Assembly: GCA_030765045.1 (NCBI GenBank)
Contig: CM060969.1
Coordinates: 51,022,216-51,086,215 of the forward strand
DNA: 64,000 nucleotides
Direction: 5' to 3'
Source: Tenodera sinensis
Taxonomy: Eukaryota > Arthropoda > Insecta > Mantodea > Mantidae
A model generated the notes under the pieces. The model was not told the origin of the DNA. It did no database searches and saw only the letters and a program-made list of their open reading frames with translations. The translations under genes and the position numbers were made by a program. Below are positions 12,227 through 23,796 of this stretch, in pieces (position 1 is the first letter of the stretch; each line of letters opens with the position of its first letter).

Positions 12227-12570
12227 AGAGAGAGAGTGTGTGTGTGTCTGTGTGTGTGTTTGCGTGTGTGTTTGTGTGTGTGTGTGTGTCTGTGTGATTT
12301 TGTATGTGTATGTCTGTGTGTGTGTCTGTGTGTGTGTTTGTGAGTTTTTGTGTGTGTGTTTTTGTGTGTTTTGTTTGTGTGTGTTTGTGTGTGTCTGTAT
12401 GTGTGTGTCTGTTTGTGTCTGTGTGTTTTTGTGTGTCTGTGTGTTTTTGTGTGTTTTGTTTGTGAGTGTGTCTGTGTGTGTCTGTGTGTGTCTGTGTGTG
12501 TTTTTATGTGTGTTTGTGTGTGTGTTTCGTGTGTGTGTTTCGTGTGTGTGTTTGTGTGTGTTTGTGTGTC
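12227..12570 (+). repeat. Degenerate TG-rich simple-sequence tract
   Basis: About 340 bp of (TG)n with recurrent TTTG and TCTG variants, preceded by a short GA run. Overlapping Cys/Val-rich plus-strand frames and a His/Thr-rich minus-strand frame come only from the repeat and are not called as genes. Confidence 0.95.
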
Positions 12571-12676
12571 ATATGAGGGGACAAGTTTCTTCACTTCGTA
12601 TTACTTGTTTCAGTGTTAGCCGCAGGTTGTAAGTATAGTATGTGCTCTGTTTATTGCATAGATAGTCAATTGACCG

Positions 12677-13322
12677 GATGTGCTGCACTCACATGACTTT
12701 CTCTACTCTTGTACTAACCATTCCTACAAACTCTTATTCATTCACTAACATTTGCAATTATCTTATTACGTATTTCCTTGCAGGTGCAAGGGACGTATGG
12801 CAATACAGTAGGCTTTAAGCGATAGTCAAATCTGTTAAAGCTTTCAAATTCCGCTCTCTTTGCACGGCTAACATATAAAAGAATGAATAACGATGTTCCA
12901 TTTGATAAAAGTTAAAATTTTCCAAAACAACAAGAAGTATCCCCGAAATGGTTCACTGTACAAAAATATATATATTTATATTTGGACATAAACTGTGTTT
13001 TAGCAAGATGTACATCTTTTGTATAGTAAGATTTGGTGTATCTCCTACGATTTACCAGTAACACAAAATTCATCGAGTAAACATGACTACATGGCCTATA
13101 GCCAGAAAACTCAAAATATACATTTCAGTTGTCATAAAAACATCTTAAATATATGACATTTTAATTAAAATCGTTAGCCATTCTCAAAAATGTTCCATGT
13201 ATAGGGTAGTTTAGGATGGAAAAATTTTCCTCAAAATCTTCGTGTGGCATCCTTAAAAAATGTTAAACGTAAATATCATATTTGGCTTTTAACAGACTTC
13301 ATTTTTTGTTATTCTGTCTACT

Positions 13323-13384
<62 letters not shown>

Positions 13385-13507
13385 CACACACACACACTTT
13401 TTCTAAAAAGTTTTTTTTATTGAGGGTCCTCAAAACGTATTCTCGACATCGAATTTTTGGGTGGAATACAGTACTTCCTCTACTTACTATACGTAGTAGA
13501 GAAAACA
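12677..13507 (+). repeat. R1 repeat, near full length
   Basis: A good reference copy. The 5' end (gcactcacatgactttctctactcttgta) is followed by ttgcaggtgcaagg and acagtaggctttaagcgatag. Next come a segment with repeated motifs such as tacggtttaccag-like and gctatagccagaaaactcaa, a CA tract (13323-13397), then gacatcgaatttttgggtgg and the 3' end tacgtagtagagaaa. The 5' actttctctact is complementary to agtagagaaagt at R1 3' ends, a 12-bp terminal inverted match. The 3' end can also form a small hairpin (ctctact/agtagag). There is no coding capacity. It is consistent with a non-autonomous DNA transposon, but a decayed satellite-like origin is not excluded. Confidence 0.9.
13323..13397 (+). repeat. 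(CA)n microsatellite inside R1
   Basis: About 36 CA units interrupted by one CG. It lies at the same position in R1 as the tracts at 45102, 51664 and 60447. Confidence 0.97.
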
Positions 13508-13509
13508 AA

Positions 13510-14029
13510 AAAATATGGGAAGATATATAAGAAGAGATGCCCTACAAATACTGGGACTTCTAATGTAGAGGCAGAAAGCAGAAGACAGAAGAATGAAGGC
13601 AAAATTTGAGGGAGGCGAAGGCCCAAAAGGGGCTGTAAAGAAAGGAGCAGCTTTTTTTTTTTTTGTTCTTTTCTTTTTTGTTTTGTTTTTTAACCTGAAG
13701 GAGAAATGTCAATGCGCGCTAGTGTCACTGGCAAGTGTGATAATCCGCTTCAACGCCTCCAATATACCTCTCAGCCCTGCGGAACCACCTCATGAGATTA
13801 CTTCGTAGTGCTGCTACATTTTTTCCCTTTTCATAGACTTAAGTGGTGATGGTGGTTGGCGGGTCACTATGTTATTGTATTTATTTTTTTATTCTGGTCC
13901 GTTATATTTTCTTCTAATCACGATATAGTCAAAATCCATAAATTTTGATTTTCTGTAAATAGATCGATATCTCCAGTGAGGTCGCTTTGCATAAAATTGA
14001 CAACAAAAGACAAATCCTTTAAGAGTGGG
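13510..14029. other. Unassigned DNA with a T-rich run
   Basis: A T/G-rich run lies at about 13651-13690. The following 13695-13810 is less AT-rich but shows no identifiable family. No gene call is supported. Confidence 0.4.
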
Positions 14030-14475
14030 TCGTTATATAATTACTTTGAAATTCCGTTCCCTTTACATGGCTTAGAGAGGCCGGGGCGGGAGAAAAGGAA
14101 GGAAGAAACCAAAACCCAATAAGGACTCTTCCCATTTGAGAAAACTGAGTATTTTGAAATGTAAACCAATAACAAGAAATATCTATCTCGGAAATGATAA
14201 AAGAAATAATGAAAAACACAACTAAAAGATAAAAAATGTACTTGATTTGGATTTGTGCTTTAAAGAGATATGTGAATTTTTTGCCCCAAGATTTTGCGAT
14301 TTACCAATTATGCAAATAGAGGACTTTATAGGATATTCCGCGAATACTCTACATAGATATTGCAATACTTATGAAAAGCATATGACAAATCAAAAACATT
14401 AGAGCCGATTTTTAGAAAGTCACTCTTCAGGGATATTTTTTTCATGAGTTTCCAATATTTACACTTTTCACAAAA
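14030..14475 (+). repeat. R1 repeat, diverged central part
   Basis: Blocks tgaaattccgttccctttac, catttgagaaaactgagta, gatttaccaattatgcaaa and gagccgatttttagaaa follow R1 order in plus orientation. Similarity breaks at about 14470, where an oppositely oriented R1 begins. Confidence 0.7.
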
Positions 14476-14750
14476 GGAAAGTCTTTATTCATTTTGTTGT
14501 CTCTTGGTCGTGGGGAGAGAATGGAATCTCAAAGCCATCACATAGAGACCAGCCTTAAAACTTTGGACTATCGCTTAATGGCTACTGACTCCCCCTGCAC
14601 CTATAAGAAAATTAGAATAAAGTAATTTCTGCGAATGGTTATCTCGACTCAAATGTAGTAGATAAAGGAATAAGCGTTTGAAGGAATAGTTTGGACACAA
14701 GTAGACAAAGTCATACGAGTGTAATAGATCAGATATTTTTAATATTCGTG
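14476..14750 (-). repeat. R1 repeat, 5' third, minus strand
   Basis: The complement of the R1 5' third: actatcgcttaa, cccctgcacctataagaaaat, gttatctcgactcaaatgtag and agtagacaaagtcatacgag. It separates plus-strand R1 pieces 14030-14475 and 14765-15075, giving a +/-/+ mosaic. Confidence 0.8.
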
Positions 14751-14764
14751 TCACATTCTTAGAA

Positions 14765-14875
14765 CATGCTGAACTGAAATAAAAATGTTGGTACTGGCCT
14801 ATTACTCGTTTTTGAGTTATGCTGTTCACATACAGATGGACACAAGCTCGCACACACCAAACATTTCTTCTAATT

Positions 14876-14946
<71 letters not shown>

Positions 14947-15075
14947 TTTTTTTTTTTTTTTTTTCCTTCGTGATCAAAACACATATAGCTGGTGAACTCC
15001 CAAAATCGAATTTTTGCAGTGGAATACAGTACACAGTTCCTCTACTTATTTTAAGCACGTGGTAGATAAATTAAA
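14765..15075 (+). repeat. R1 repeat, 3' end with replaced microsatellite
   Basis: It reads tttttgagttatgctgttcaca, then a (CT)n-T(n) tract where other copies have CA, then aaaatcgaatttttgcagtgg and an imperfect 3' end around ttaagcacgtggtagataaa. A short inverted R1 scrap (cagcataactcaaaaacac) follows at about 15092-15110. Confidence 0.75.
14879..14964 (+). repeat. (CT)n followed by poly-T
   Basis: About 29 CT units and then about 27 T, in the R1 microsatellite position. Confidence 0.97.
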
Positions 15076-15231
15076 AGTAATCTGTCTGAAACAGCATAAC
15101 TCAAAAACACGAAGTCGGATGAACACTAACTTTCACATTTGCATTGATGGATGTCATCAAAGATTTTTGGTCAATTGTCCCACTCAAACTCCTCAACAAT
15201 GTTTATTAAGTACTATATGTCTAAGATATTG

Positions 15232-15655
15232 TCGTGTTGACCACCGAAGGTGGGAATGCAATATTGGCTGCCTCACACCACTTCTTGTACGCATCGGTCT
15301 TTAAACACACGGACACGGGACACAACAGAGCGGTCCGGAACCAAAGCTGTTGCACATATTTTCTGGTAGCTTTCGTTTTGCGGGTCTTATTTACGAGAAA
15401 CGTATACTTCCAGAAAATTCGCGATAATTCACCTGGACTATATAAGCGAGACAGCACGAGCAGGTTGGTCAGGTTTTTTGCTTGAGTGCAGTAAAGTTGT
15501 TTGTGCACAGCACTATTTGTGTCAGCTTACGACGGAACATAACATCTGTGAGTTGTAAGGTAACGACGGATTGTAAATTGTGTTAACGATAAAGTAGATA
15601 ACTGTACTTTGTGATTAGGTTTTGGAAGAAATAGTGGTATCAAAAGTAACCGGAC
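15232..15655 (+). mobile_element. LTR-like promoter element, copy A
   Basis: A TATA-box-like ctatataag lies at about 15438. Some 110 bp downstream comes gtgagttgtaaggtaacgac, then attgtgttaacgataaag, and an altered polyadenylation region (aagaaatagtgg). The same block order occurs at 39768, 41565 and 62415 (minus). A TATA box, a transcribed stretch and a poly(A) signal within about 300 bp fit a solo LTR or a non-autonomous LTR element. No primer-binding site or internal genes are visible. Both ends are approximate. Confidence 0.5.
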
Positions 15656-15698
15656 TTATCATATGTCACAATATTAACATGACAAATGAACATACATA

Positions 15699-17560
15699 CA
15701 GGATGGAAGTGAAATAATCCGCCAGACTGAAGGAGGGGAGAGAGTGGATGTAAACTAACAAAAAATTCCAATAACCTTTTTAAATTAAATGCACCGTCAA
15801 ACATATAATCGCGTTTAAATATGAGAGTGTGTGACAACATGGCGCAACCTGTTGATTGAGAACTGAGCATCTATCGTCGGATCAATGAACTATTCTAATG
15901 CTCTATTAAAACCATTTAAGCAGCGTTAGGCCATGTGTTGAATCCAGATGTTTTGTCGCGCTGCGCCAGACACCAGAAAATGGCGTGAAAAAGTAAGGTT
16001 ATGGCTGATTGCCCTGTATGAAAACATTACCTCAAGTCTTACATTTCCCCAAAATTACAAATATTTTATTTGGTACGTTTAAAAGCCTGAATATCTGACC
16101 TGTCCTATTTGAGAGGCTTATGTCATGATAAGATAACGACCTCACTTGGAATCAGATTCTTCTTTTAAACGCCGCGTAAAATTGGTTACTAACTTCCAAC
16201 TCCAGTTACAGTATTACATCCATTAGGATGTCAGAAATATGATAGAAACATAAAAAAGAAGCTTTAAATATGCTCTAATCGGTCAGAAATACGTAAATTC
16301 ACTTAAAATGACACGAATACACACTAAGTTCATGTCTACTTACTGCGTATGCACGCTGAGAAAACACGATTTGCCTTATTGACTTTATTTACGGAATGGT
16401 GCGGACCTAACACGATATAATAAATAGTAAGTTTGTTTCTAACACTTGCACATGTGATGAACACATGCAGCTTTCACATCATCTGTAAGACGCAAGTATG
16501 AAACATTGGTACGGAGAATCGCACCTAATGGCTAGGTTAGGTTACCTGCATTGAGCATTCCAAACGTTATGTTACTCTTGCTGAAACACTTCTTGGGCTA
16601 TTAATACCGTTATTCCTTATTGAATTTAAGAATGCTATACTAGTAATTGCTAAGCTTTTAGGAAAGCATAATTTATAATGTGAATTTACGTTCCACTGCA
16701 AAATATTTAAACAAAATGTATGTGCAATTGTTTACAAGTTTGGCCCAGTAAGTGTGCAATTCTCTATAATTTTTAGTATACACGACTTAAAACGGGTCTA
16801 ATGTGCTTTATGCAAGCATGTACCTACATCTATGAAAAGGAATTTGTTTAACATGATGATATTACTCCAAGTTTTAACAAGGATCTTAATAGCACCAAAG
16901 AACTCGAGTTTGTGAAATTTGAAACACGAAGTTTCCGAAAAGATGCGCGTGAGTATGTGCGAAAGATATAAAAGTATTTCAATAAATGTAGGTAAACAAA
17001 TCTGACACTGGTGTTCGTGCCCACAGTGACGGACTAACCATTATTTACGTGGTAGCTTTAGAAACAAAAAATGGCCATACTGTTAATAACTAACATTTAT
17101 TAGCAGTAACAAGTATGTAATAACATTGGTATTAATTTGAAATAAGAGTTTAGAGCAAGAATTCAACACCTGTAGTCAGGCTTCACATTTTTTGCGGCTT
17201 TGACATAAAAACAATTGCATGCGATTAAGTAAACCTTCCGCGCGATCTACACAGATAATGCGATGTTGCCAGTTCTACAAGAATCAAGAAAGCAATAAAT
17301 TATTGCGTTTTAAAATTGAATTTACACAAAAACCGTTGGATCTATAGAAGTACTCCAAAGGAAAAAGTGGTTTATTCAATTGTCTATGAATATAGCCATA
17401 AATCAAGAAGATTTAATCAATAATTCACCCAGATAAATTTTTTGATAGAAATGTTTTTTTCCTATTAAACTTTTCAGCTTTTTGGTATTAGACTTTCTTG
17501 TTATTCACAATAAGAAAAAGTCGCTGTTAAAATCTGACGGATTATTTCACTTCCATCCTG
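15699..17560. mobile_element. 1.86-kb transposon with 30-bp TIRs, no gene left
   Basis: 15699-15728 (beginning caggatggaagtgaaataat) and 17531-17560 are inverted complements with 28 of 30 positions matching. Both ends are bordered by TA, fitting the TA target preference of the Tc1/mariner group. The interior is AT-rich and has no open frame above about 80 codons and no recognisable transposase motif, so this is either non-autonomous or fully decayed. The boundaries are firm; the superfamily is inferred. Confidence 0.75.
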
Positions 17561-17562
17561 TA

Positions 17563-18089
17563 TATATGAATTCTCTGTGACTAGCCCACAAAGTCGTCAA
17601 CATTCCTAGTAAATTCTATGTAAGTTTATTTAGGCGCCGAAACCGTAGAGAGAAGCAAACAAAACTACTACTTTTTTCGTAGCATTGTGGTTTTCTAAAT
17701 ATTCGTTCCGGTAGTAGCTTAATCAATGTACAATGTGTAATTCCTTAGTTTCTCTTGAACTCGTGCATAAAGTGTGTAATGCGCAGGAAGACAAACACAA
17801 ATAGTTGAGTGTTTCATCATATGTTCTTGTGTAACTGTTACAAAATATGAATTGAGTTCATTCGTGTCCTTATTTGTCATTATGAATAAACAGGATAACA
17901 AAATTCAATAGGAGAAATTTTCGGAATGATAGTGGATAGAGAAACTAGTTTGATTGTGACATTACGTCTCTTTACATTCTATTTGAACTCTTTTTCCTCT
18001 TCCATAGTAGTGAGATTCTTGGAGTTTATATTGACTATCCAAGACTAAATCTACCTTTCAGTGACGAAGTTTCTTTTCTTTTTATAGGT
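17563..18089. other. AT-rich DNA without recognised features
   Basis: The minus-strand frame at 17719-17901 has no recognisable motif. Nothing else was seen. Confidence 0.4.
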
Positions 18090-18423
18090 AAGGAGATTGG
18101 AGATGACAGTTCAGAATGATCCTGTTACGGTAAGTAATCTTTTTATAATTGGGGCTTGACGTGAAACTGCGAAAGTCAGTTCCTCTTCTTCAAGCAGCAA
18201 ACGTACAACTTTGGCTTGGGAAGGCTAGAAACCAGTACATAATGCAGAAGTATGAAATTTAAGGAGCAACATTGAATGTGATTATCTGAGAATGTGATGA
18301 AAGATTAATTATGCTACATTTATTGGGTTTAAAAATTTGGGTTAAGATACATCAAATGAAATCAGTGGTCATGTATTGGACGCAAACATAACACAGAGTA
18401 CGTGATCAAACAAGAAAGATAGA

Positions 18424-19130
18424 AGTGTACAACTGCCAAATGTAGGAAAGGGTGATCCAAGACAAAAAGGTGTCCTTCTCAAAAGCCCGGAAATCCCTGC
18501 GTATTCGAGAACCCACCCCTCCAAATTCCGGTACCTATAGCTCAGGTATAGCTAGGTCGGTACTGAAAAGAGAAATTGCTACACAAACCAGTCATCAAAT
18601 CGGGACCACAATTTCAGAAAGGATTCTGGTAGCAAGAACAGTAATTCCAAAGCTTTAACATCTTCAGGTAAATCTACATATCCTACCAAGTCCGCAAATG
18701 TAAAGAACACCTCCACACGGTCACCGTCAAAATTGTCAGTCTACAACAATAGCACACGTACGCTTCGCCGAAAAATATCAGGAGACAGTATGTAAAAACT
18801 GACTTCATAAAAAAAATTTTTTCCCAGTAAGCCAAAGGCAAACAAGAGCCAAGGTTCATATCCTCATAGATCCTCTTCTGAGGAATCCTTTGGGATGGAT
18901 ACAGACGGGCAACCTTCATCTTTGCCGTTATCCCTTAGTAATCAGTTCGAAGCTATCGAACCCAAATTTGCTACATGGGGAAACGCACCTCCTTGGTAGA
19001 GGAGATGCAAGAAGATCCTGCCCAGACTACGAGAATCCCAGGGAAAAGAGACAGGATAAAGCTTCCGAGGAATGTGTTAGCCCAATATATAAGAAAAGGG
19101 CTAAATTGAATCGACCACCGCCTATTTGAA
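18424..19130 (+). pseudogene. I-like ORF1 C-terminal remnant
   Basis: The frame through 18452-18658 reads IQDKKVSFSKARKSLRI, then IARSVLKREIATQTS. In I-clade ORF1 (gag-like) proteins the zinc knuckles are followed by a basic segment with a phrase like 'SFPEARK' and later 'ATQT', and this pattern fits. A second frame holds Ser/Lys-rich text to about 18796. After a short break, 18840-18990 reads SSSEESFGMDTDGQ and related acidic text. Several stops separate the parts. The zinc knuckles themselves are not clearly preserved. Its normal role would be RNA binding in the retrotransposon particle. Confidence 0.55.
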
Positions 19131-19384
19131 GGTAACGGAGAGTACTTATCCTAAACAAATATTAGCATTATATCCTACACTGGAACATACAGGGAAATAG
19201 CACACAATGACCAGAGCTAGAACTTTTTCTCAATAAAAATGAGCCTTTGGTCGCATGTTTGTAAGAAGCTAAGTGCGTCCACAAGGCTTTGCAACTAAGG
19301 CGATACACCCCAGTATGACGTAATGTCACACCAGAACTGAGCTTTCTGGCACATGGCGGCGCAATTATGCTTGTCGGAGATGGT

Positions 19385-20090
19385 GTAGTCGTATAGAAAC
19401 TGCACCCTTACGGTGTGATTATACAATCAGTTGCCGTAATGATTCTACTGCCAAACATCCAGTTCACCATTTGTAACTTATAGTTTCTTCCGTCCCATGA
19501 CTTCTCGCACATTGAATTAGTAGATATAGTTTCCTAGTAAGCAACACAGCTTCTATTGTTGGGAGACCACTGCCCATCACCCACTTGGGGTTCAAGTCGC
19601 GCTAATGCCAGAGGGAATCTCATCGCTGATTTTGTAGATAGCTACAACCTCAACACCGGAGAGCCTACATTTTTCTGACTCTTTCAATAGTGTCTCATAC
19701 CTTCATATTGCTGTTTGTTCACCCCAGTTGGGAAATATTACTTACAGTTGAATGCCATCTCTGATGGACACTCCTGGGCCCATTCCCTATGTCTTATTAC
19801 TCTCTTAACGCAAGATACGTGTTCCATATGTATGCCTAGATAGCGCTTGGACCATGCCAACAGGAAGATTTACACTCAGGTGGCTGTGTTTACTTAGAGC
19901 GCGACTCAATCAATGTTTTGACACATTTCACCGAGGATTCTTTCTGCTACTAAGCAATCTATTCCGCGGTCGACCTCTCATTCCCGTAGATTACCTATCC
20001 CTTGGTGGATAGATGAATGTCGGAATATCATTCGTGCTCGAAGGTGTGCCCCTAAGACACATGTGAGTACTAAATGGCAAATCGTGGGGA
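19385..20090 (+). pseudogene. I-like endonuclease domain remnant
   Basis: Around 19555-19680 the translation reads GDHCPSPTWGSSRANARGNL and then IADFVDSYNL and NTGEPTF. This is the apurinic-endonuclease-like phrase 'GDFN-H-WGS--N-RG---FV---L-LN-G-PTF' of I/Jockey elements, with the Asn after GD replaced. Further on, RSTSHSRRLPIPWWIDECRN at about 19955-20020 matches the linker 'RRLPVPWWN-EC' between endonuclease and RT. Stops and frame changes show it is inactive. Confidence 0.75.
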
Positions 20091-20114
20091 GCGGAGCGGA
20101 CAGTTTTGTTGCGA

Positions 20115-20885
20115 ATGTATCGCGCAATCATCCGATCCAAACTAGATTATGGATGTATTGTTTATTCGACAGCACGACCATCTGTCTACGATGCCTATTA
20201 GTAGTATTATTAGTATATGGATACAAGAGCACCAGTGGTGTTGGATGTGCTTATGTTTATAGAACCGAACCACACACATTCGGTTTTCCAAATAGACCTT
20301 CCATTTTTACTGTAGAGCTGTATGCAATTTACCGAGCCGTTTTGCATGCACGGCATCGCAAATTGGGTGACAGCCTGATTTTGAGCGATTCCCTTAGTGC
20401 ACTTCAGAGCCTTCGCGAGCTGTACAACCCAATCCTACTGTGTGTACAGCGTTATCGAGGATGCCCTCCATGTTTTACACGCTTCCGGCATTGACGTGGT
20501 ATGTGCATGGATTCCTGGCTACGTAGGTTTGCCGGAGTATGAAATGGCGGATTTGGCAGCAAATACGTCAACTAGAGAACCCAGTATTACCATCTTAGGT
20601 GTTAGTTTGGAAGACTTTAGGCTTGAAGTGCGGAGAGCGGTGCTGTCGTCCTAGCACGAAGAGTGGTCAGCTCTCCGCAGTAATAAGCTTAGGGAAGTGA
20701 AAGAACTTCCGATAAACTGGGTAACTTCCTGTCGCATATGTCGCCGCTGTGTGACAACCTTTTGTCAGTCCGTCACGTGCTGCTGGAGTTTTCCTCTCTA
20801 GCGCACCTTCAAGATTCTCTGCAGCTACCTGCCAGACTTGCAGAGGTGTTAGCAGACGACAAAACAGCGGTTGATAGAGTTTTTA
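20115..20885 (+). pseudogene. I-like RT tail, RNase H and C-terminus, broken
   Basis: 20120-20195 reads RAIIRSKLDYGCIVYSTARP, the conserved 'RSKLDYG--VY-SA' in the RT thumb. After a deletion, RNase H follows: GYKSTSGVGCAYV, then VELYAIYRAV, LILSDSLSALQSL (catalytic Asp in SDS), a frameshift near 20450, and CAWIPGYVGLPEYEMADLAA. Here GYVGL replaces the usual GHVG and PEYE replaces PGNE. A stop codon interrupts the frame at 20652. The final part has CHICRRC-like, SVTCCWSFPL and LQLPARLAEVLADD. Confidence 0.85.
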
Positions 20886-21112
20886 CGTTTTTAGCCTGAG
20901 TGTAATATCAATTTGACGATTTAAAAGTTTAGATATTCATCACCTTGTTTTATATCTGCCTATCGCCACTGGTTTTTTACGTTTATGTGTATATTTTCTT
21001 TGTTACTAGTGATTTTATTTTTTATTCAAATGTATATCTGGCTGTTGCCATGCATTTTTTAAGAGCACTGATGACCTCGAGGTTGAGCGCCCTTAAGTCT
21101 AACCCTCCTCGT

Positions 21113-21806
21113 CCTGTTCACGCAGGTTTGCCGGGAAATGAAATAGATGATTTGGAAGCAAAATCGGCAACCACAGAACTCATTCTTACAATATCCCGTG
21201 ATGCTTCAGAAAACTTCAGGCGTGAAGTGTAGAGAGCGATACTGTCCTGCTGACTCCGCAGAAGTAAGCTCACAGCAACTGGGCAACCTCTTCTCGTGGA
21301 TGTCGTCATGAGGAAATGAGCTTGGCTTCGTTGCACATTGGCCACTGCAATTTTTAACACAGTTATATTTTCAAGGGGTACCCTGCATTTCTTTGTCCAC
21401 TATGTGACAAACTTTTGTTCGGTTGTCACGTGCTGCTAGTGTCTCCCTGGCGCACCTTCGAGACACTCTGCTATTGCCTGTCAGACTTCCAGAAATCCTG
21501 GAAACGGTAGAAAAAGCTTTGAAGTTATTAGCAATGTTAAACATGAACCTAAGGAGATAGAATTTAAGATATCGATGTTTCATACCTTTTTAGACCTTGT
21601 TTTAATTCATCATTTTGCTTCACTTGTTTGGTGTGTTTATTAATGTGTTTTATTAGTATTTTTGTTTTATATTGAATTTATCACTGGCTTTTGCCATGAT
21701 ACATTTTATATGGGCTCGGATAATCAAGTAGTTGAATGACCATGAAATACATCATCATCGTCATCACCATCATCATCGTCATCACCATCATCATCTTCCT
21801 CATCAT
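21113..21806 (+). mobile_element. I-like element, 5'-truncated second copy
   Basis: It begins inside RNase H (HAGLPGNEIDDLEAKSATTE) immediately after the 3' end of the previous element. It continues through a broken C-terminus (ARLHIGHCNF-like, then decayed) and a 3' UTR with tttatcactggcttttgcca. It ends in a (CAT)n-rich tail at 21752-21806. The abutting ends suggest that this copy inserted into, or next to, the tail of the first. Confidence 0.75.
21752..21806 (+). repeat. (ATC)n tail of I-like element
   Basis: catcatcatcgtcatcaccatc-type trinucleotide run at the 3' end of the truncated I-like copy. Such a short tandem tail is typical of this clade. Confidence 0.9.
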
Positions 21807-23018
21807 TGAGTGTAGTCACATTATGAGTTGTGACTGAAGTTGGGCTGTGAGAAGGTTCAACGTATCATTTGTTTTTCTGAGGGTATGCAATAATGTCACA
21901 AGTGTAACGTTAAGTCTCCAATGAGCATCTAAGTGATAAATCAGTGTGTTTAACAACTGATGTTCTCAATTGTTAAAATAGGTTGAAAATACATTGGGTA
22001 ATTTCTGCAAGTTGTAAGTAACTTATTAGTTTTACGGGACACTTTAGTTCCTATTAGTGCAATATTTGGACCACGTAAGTTACGTGTACAAACTTATAAA
22101 TTAAGGGTTAATAATATGACAGGGATGATTTTGAAAGATATAAATTATCTTATAATTTTCGTTGGGTCCTAAGGCATTAATGCACCCACTAAGTCGTTGT
22201 CCAGATACATGTTGATATTTGCATATTGGGAGTGTGTAGCGATTGAAAATAAGGGTAGTGGAAGTTCTTGAAGGTAGTAAGATAAGTTATTGGTTTGAAA
22301 AGACAGACGTGCCAAGTTTTATCAAAATAATACCAAAATACTCATCGAAAACAGAGAGCAGGAAAATTGGATGGGAATTTGGCAATAGGAACACGGTATG
22401 CAATCCCTTCCCCATTTGTAACTTAAGTTCGAAAGATTTTAAACCTGTTTGTTTGTTTTGGAAGTCATTTATATGTTCCATGTTAACAGTAAATGGACAA
22501 AAATTTCTTTTGACACTCATAGTCAACAGAACGAATTGAAATTGGGTGACATGAATAGGAAAACCATTTTTAATAACTTTGAAAATGTATAGCGTACGTT
22601 AATTGTGGAAAACAGGGCGTTACAGTGGTGGACATCGACTCATTGGTATTTCGGCTCTTGCCCCTCTCCCAAGCATAAAATTTTTTTCTCTCGATATAGT
22701 ATTAGTGTACATAGATATAGATTACTCAATTAATAATTTTAGTTGCGCGTAATGAAATTCCTAGTTTTGGGCTGTTCAAGGATTGGATACGTTGGTTTAT
22801 TGCAACAACAATGAAGATGATTCCGTTATGAATAAATGTAATATTGCATCATAAGTTCTACATTTAGATACCCCATAATACTTTTAGCTATATTTATAAT
22901 GAATGCACCAGTTTCTGTTATATTTAAAATAGAAACTTGGTGACATTGGACTACAAAAGTGTTCAGATTTTGTCACTTCAAATGAAAGCAGTCCAGAAAT
23001 CGTGATTCCAGATAACTG
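21807..23018. other. AT-rich DNA without recognised features
   Basis: The 98-residue frame at 22243-22539 is the longest here. It has no recognisable domain and its complement is also open, so it is not called. Confidence 0.4.
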
Positions 23019-23244
23019 AAGACTTGAAATAAAAAAGGCTCTAAGTGCTATATTAAGGAATTTTGGGATTTTTTGTAAAATGAGATCTACATGTCAAGCC
23101 CTATAATGTACAAAAGGCTCGAAGTGATACGAATGAAAATGGAGTTTGAAATGCAATCGACAGATGGCATGCGATTTAAGTGCCGCTGCTGTTAACATAT
23201 TATGAAAGGCTCTATGTTCCGCACGCTTCCTTCTCATAGATAAA

Positions 23245-23796
23245 ATGGTTGTGGCCAAAACAAAAAACAGCGTCATTCTTTTTCTCTGGATGTACCTAAT
23301 TTTAACAGGTGTTTTTGAAGAAATAAATCATAAGTTCCTTGTATCAGGTCACTCCTTCTTAATTTGCGACAGGGATTTCGCCCTTATTGAGAAAAGAAAA
23401 CGAGTTACCAAATGTATTGTTCCAGAAGATATAAAGGAAATGATAAAGGAATCAAGACAACTAAAGCCATTTACCGTCAGTAATATGAAGGCATCTGACT
23501 CCTTCGATTTCAAGAAAACAGCAGATTGTAATATAAAAACAGTAAAGCTAAACAATTACGAAGCACAGTGGCTACAGTTGGACAAACATAAGCCTCATGT
23601 AGTTAAGATCAGGAGAAGTTTAAACACGATTGAAGCCTGGGAAGATATGACTATTTTGAAAAAGGGTGTACGCAACTACCTGCCCTGGATGTTACAGGCC
23701 ACATCTCTGAAGAAAAGAAGAAGGATTTGACTGAAATGATGCAGTACCTGACAGATGATGACCACAAAAAGTTTTACAGAAGCATTACAGAATGAA
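23245..23796 (+). pseudogene. Uncharacterised transposase-like protein, C-terminal half
   Basis: The frame reads GHSFLICDRDFALIEKRKR and then VTKCIVPEDIKEMIKESRQL, KPFTVSNM, DSFDFKK and EAQWLQLDKHKP. I recognise the pattern 'GHS---CDRDFA-IEK' followed by '-P----------F-V-----FDF' as a multicopy arthropod and lower-metazoan family that lacks a formal name, possibly a DDE-type transposase. The usual upstream 'D-CGGQNKN' is present but out of frame near 23235-23270. A further frameshift near 23680 moves the ending (EEKKKDLTEMMQYL, then KKFYRSITE) to another frame, stopping at about 23796. The N-terminal half is absent or unrecognisable. The frame's first Met (23245) is not a true start. Confidence 0.65.

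Larger units (their letters stand above)
18090..21112 (+). mobile_element. I-like non-LTR retrotransposon, decayed, internally deleted
   Basis: In order along the plus strand: ORF1 C-terminal remnants (18424-18790 and 18830-19130), an endonuclease domain (19385-20090), a small piece of the reverse-transcriptase C-terminus (20115-20200), RNase H (20210-20650), a zinc-finger-like C-terminus (20655-20885) and a 3' UTR. The UTR ends with ctgatgacctcgaggttgag and cgcccttaa. Most of the reverse transcriptase is missing and stops and frameshifts occur throughout. The order ORF1-endonuclease-RT-RNase H is that of the I/Jockey group. The 5' limit is approximate. Confidence 0.8.

Noticed and set aside
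12175..12632. Overlapping long frames (Cys/Val-rich plus strand, His/Thr-rich minus strand)
   Set aside because: They are direct translations of the TG-rich simple repeat and have no other content.
22243..22539. 98-codon frame with an open complement
   Set aside because: No family resemblance, no splice context and an overlapping open frame on the other strand; chance is likely.
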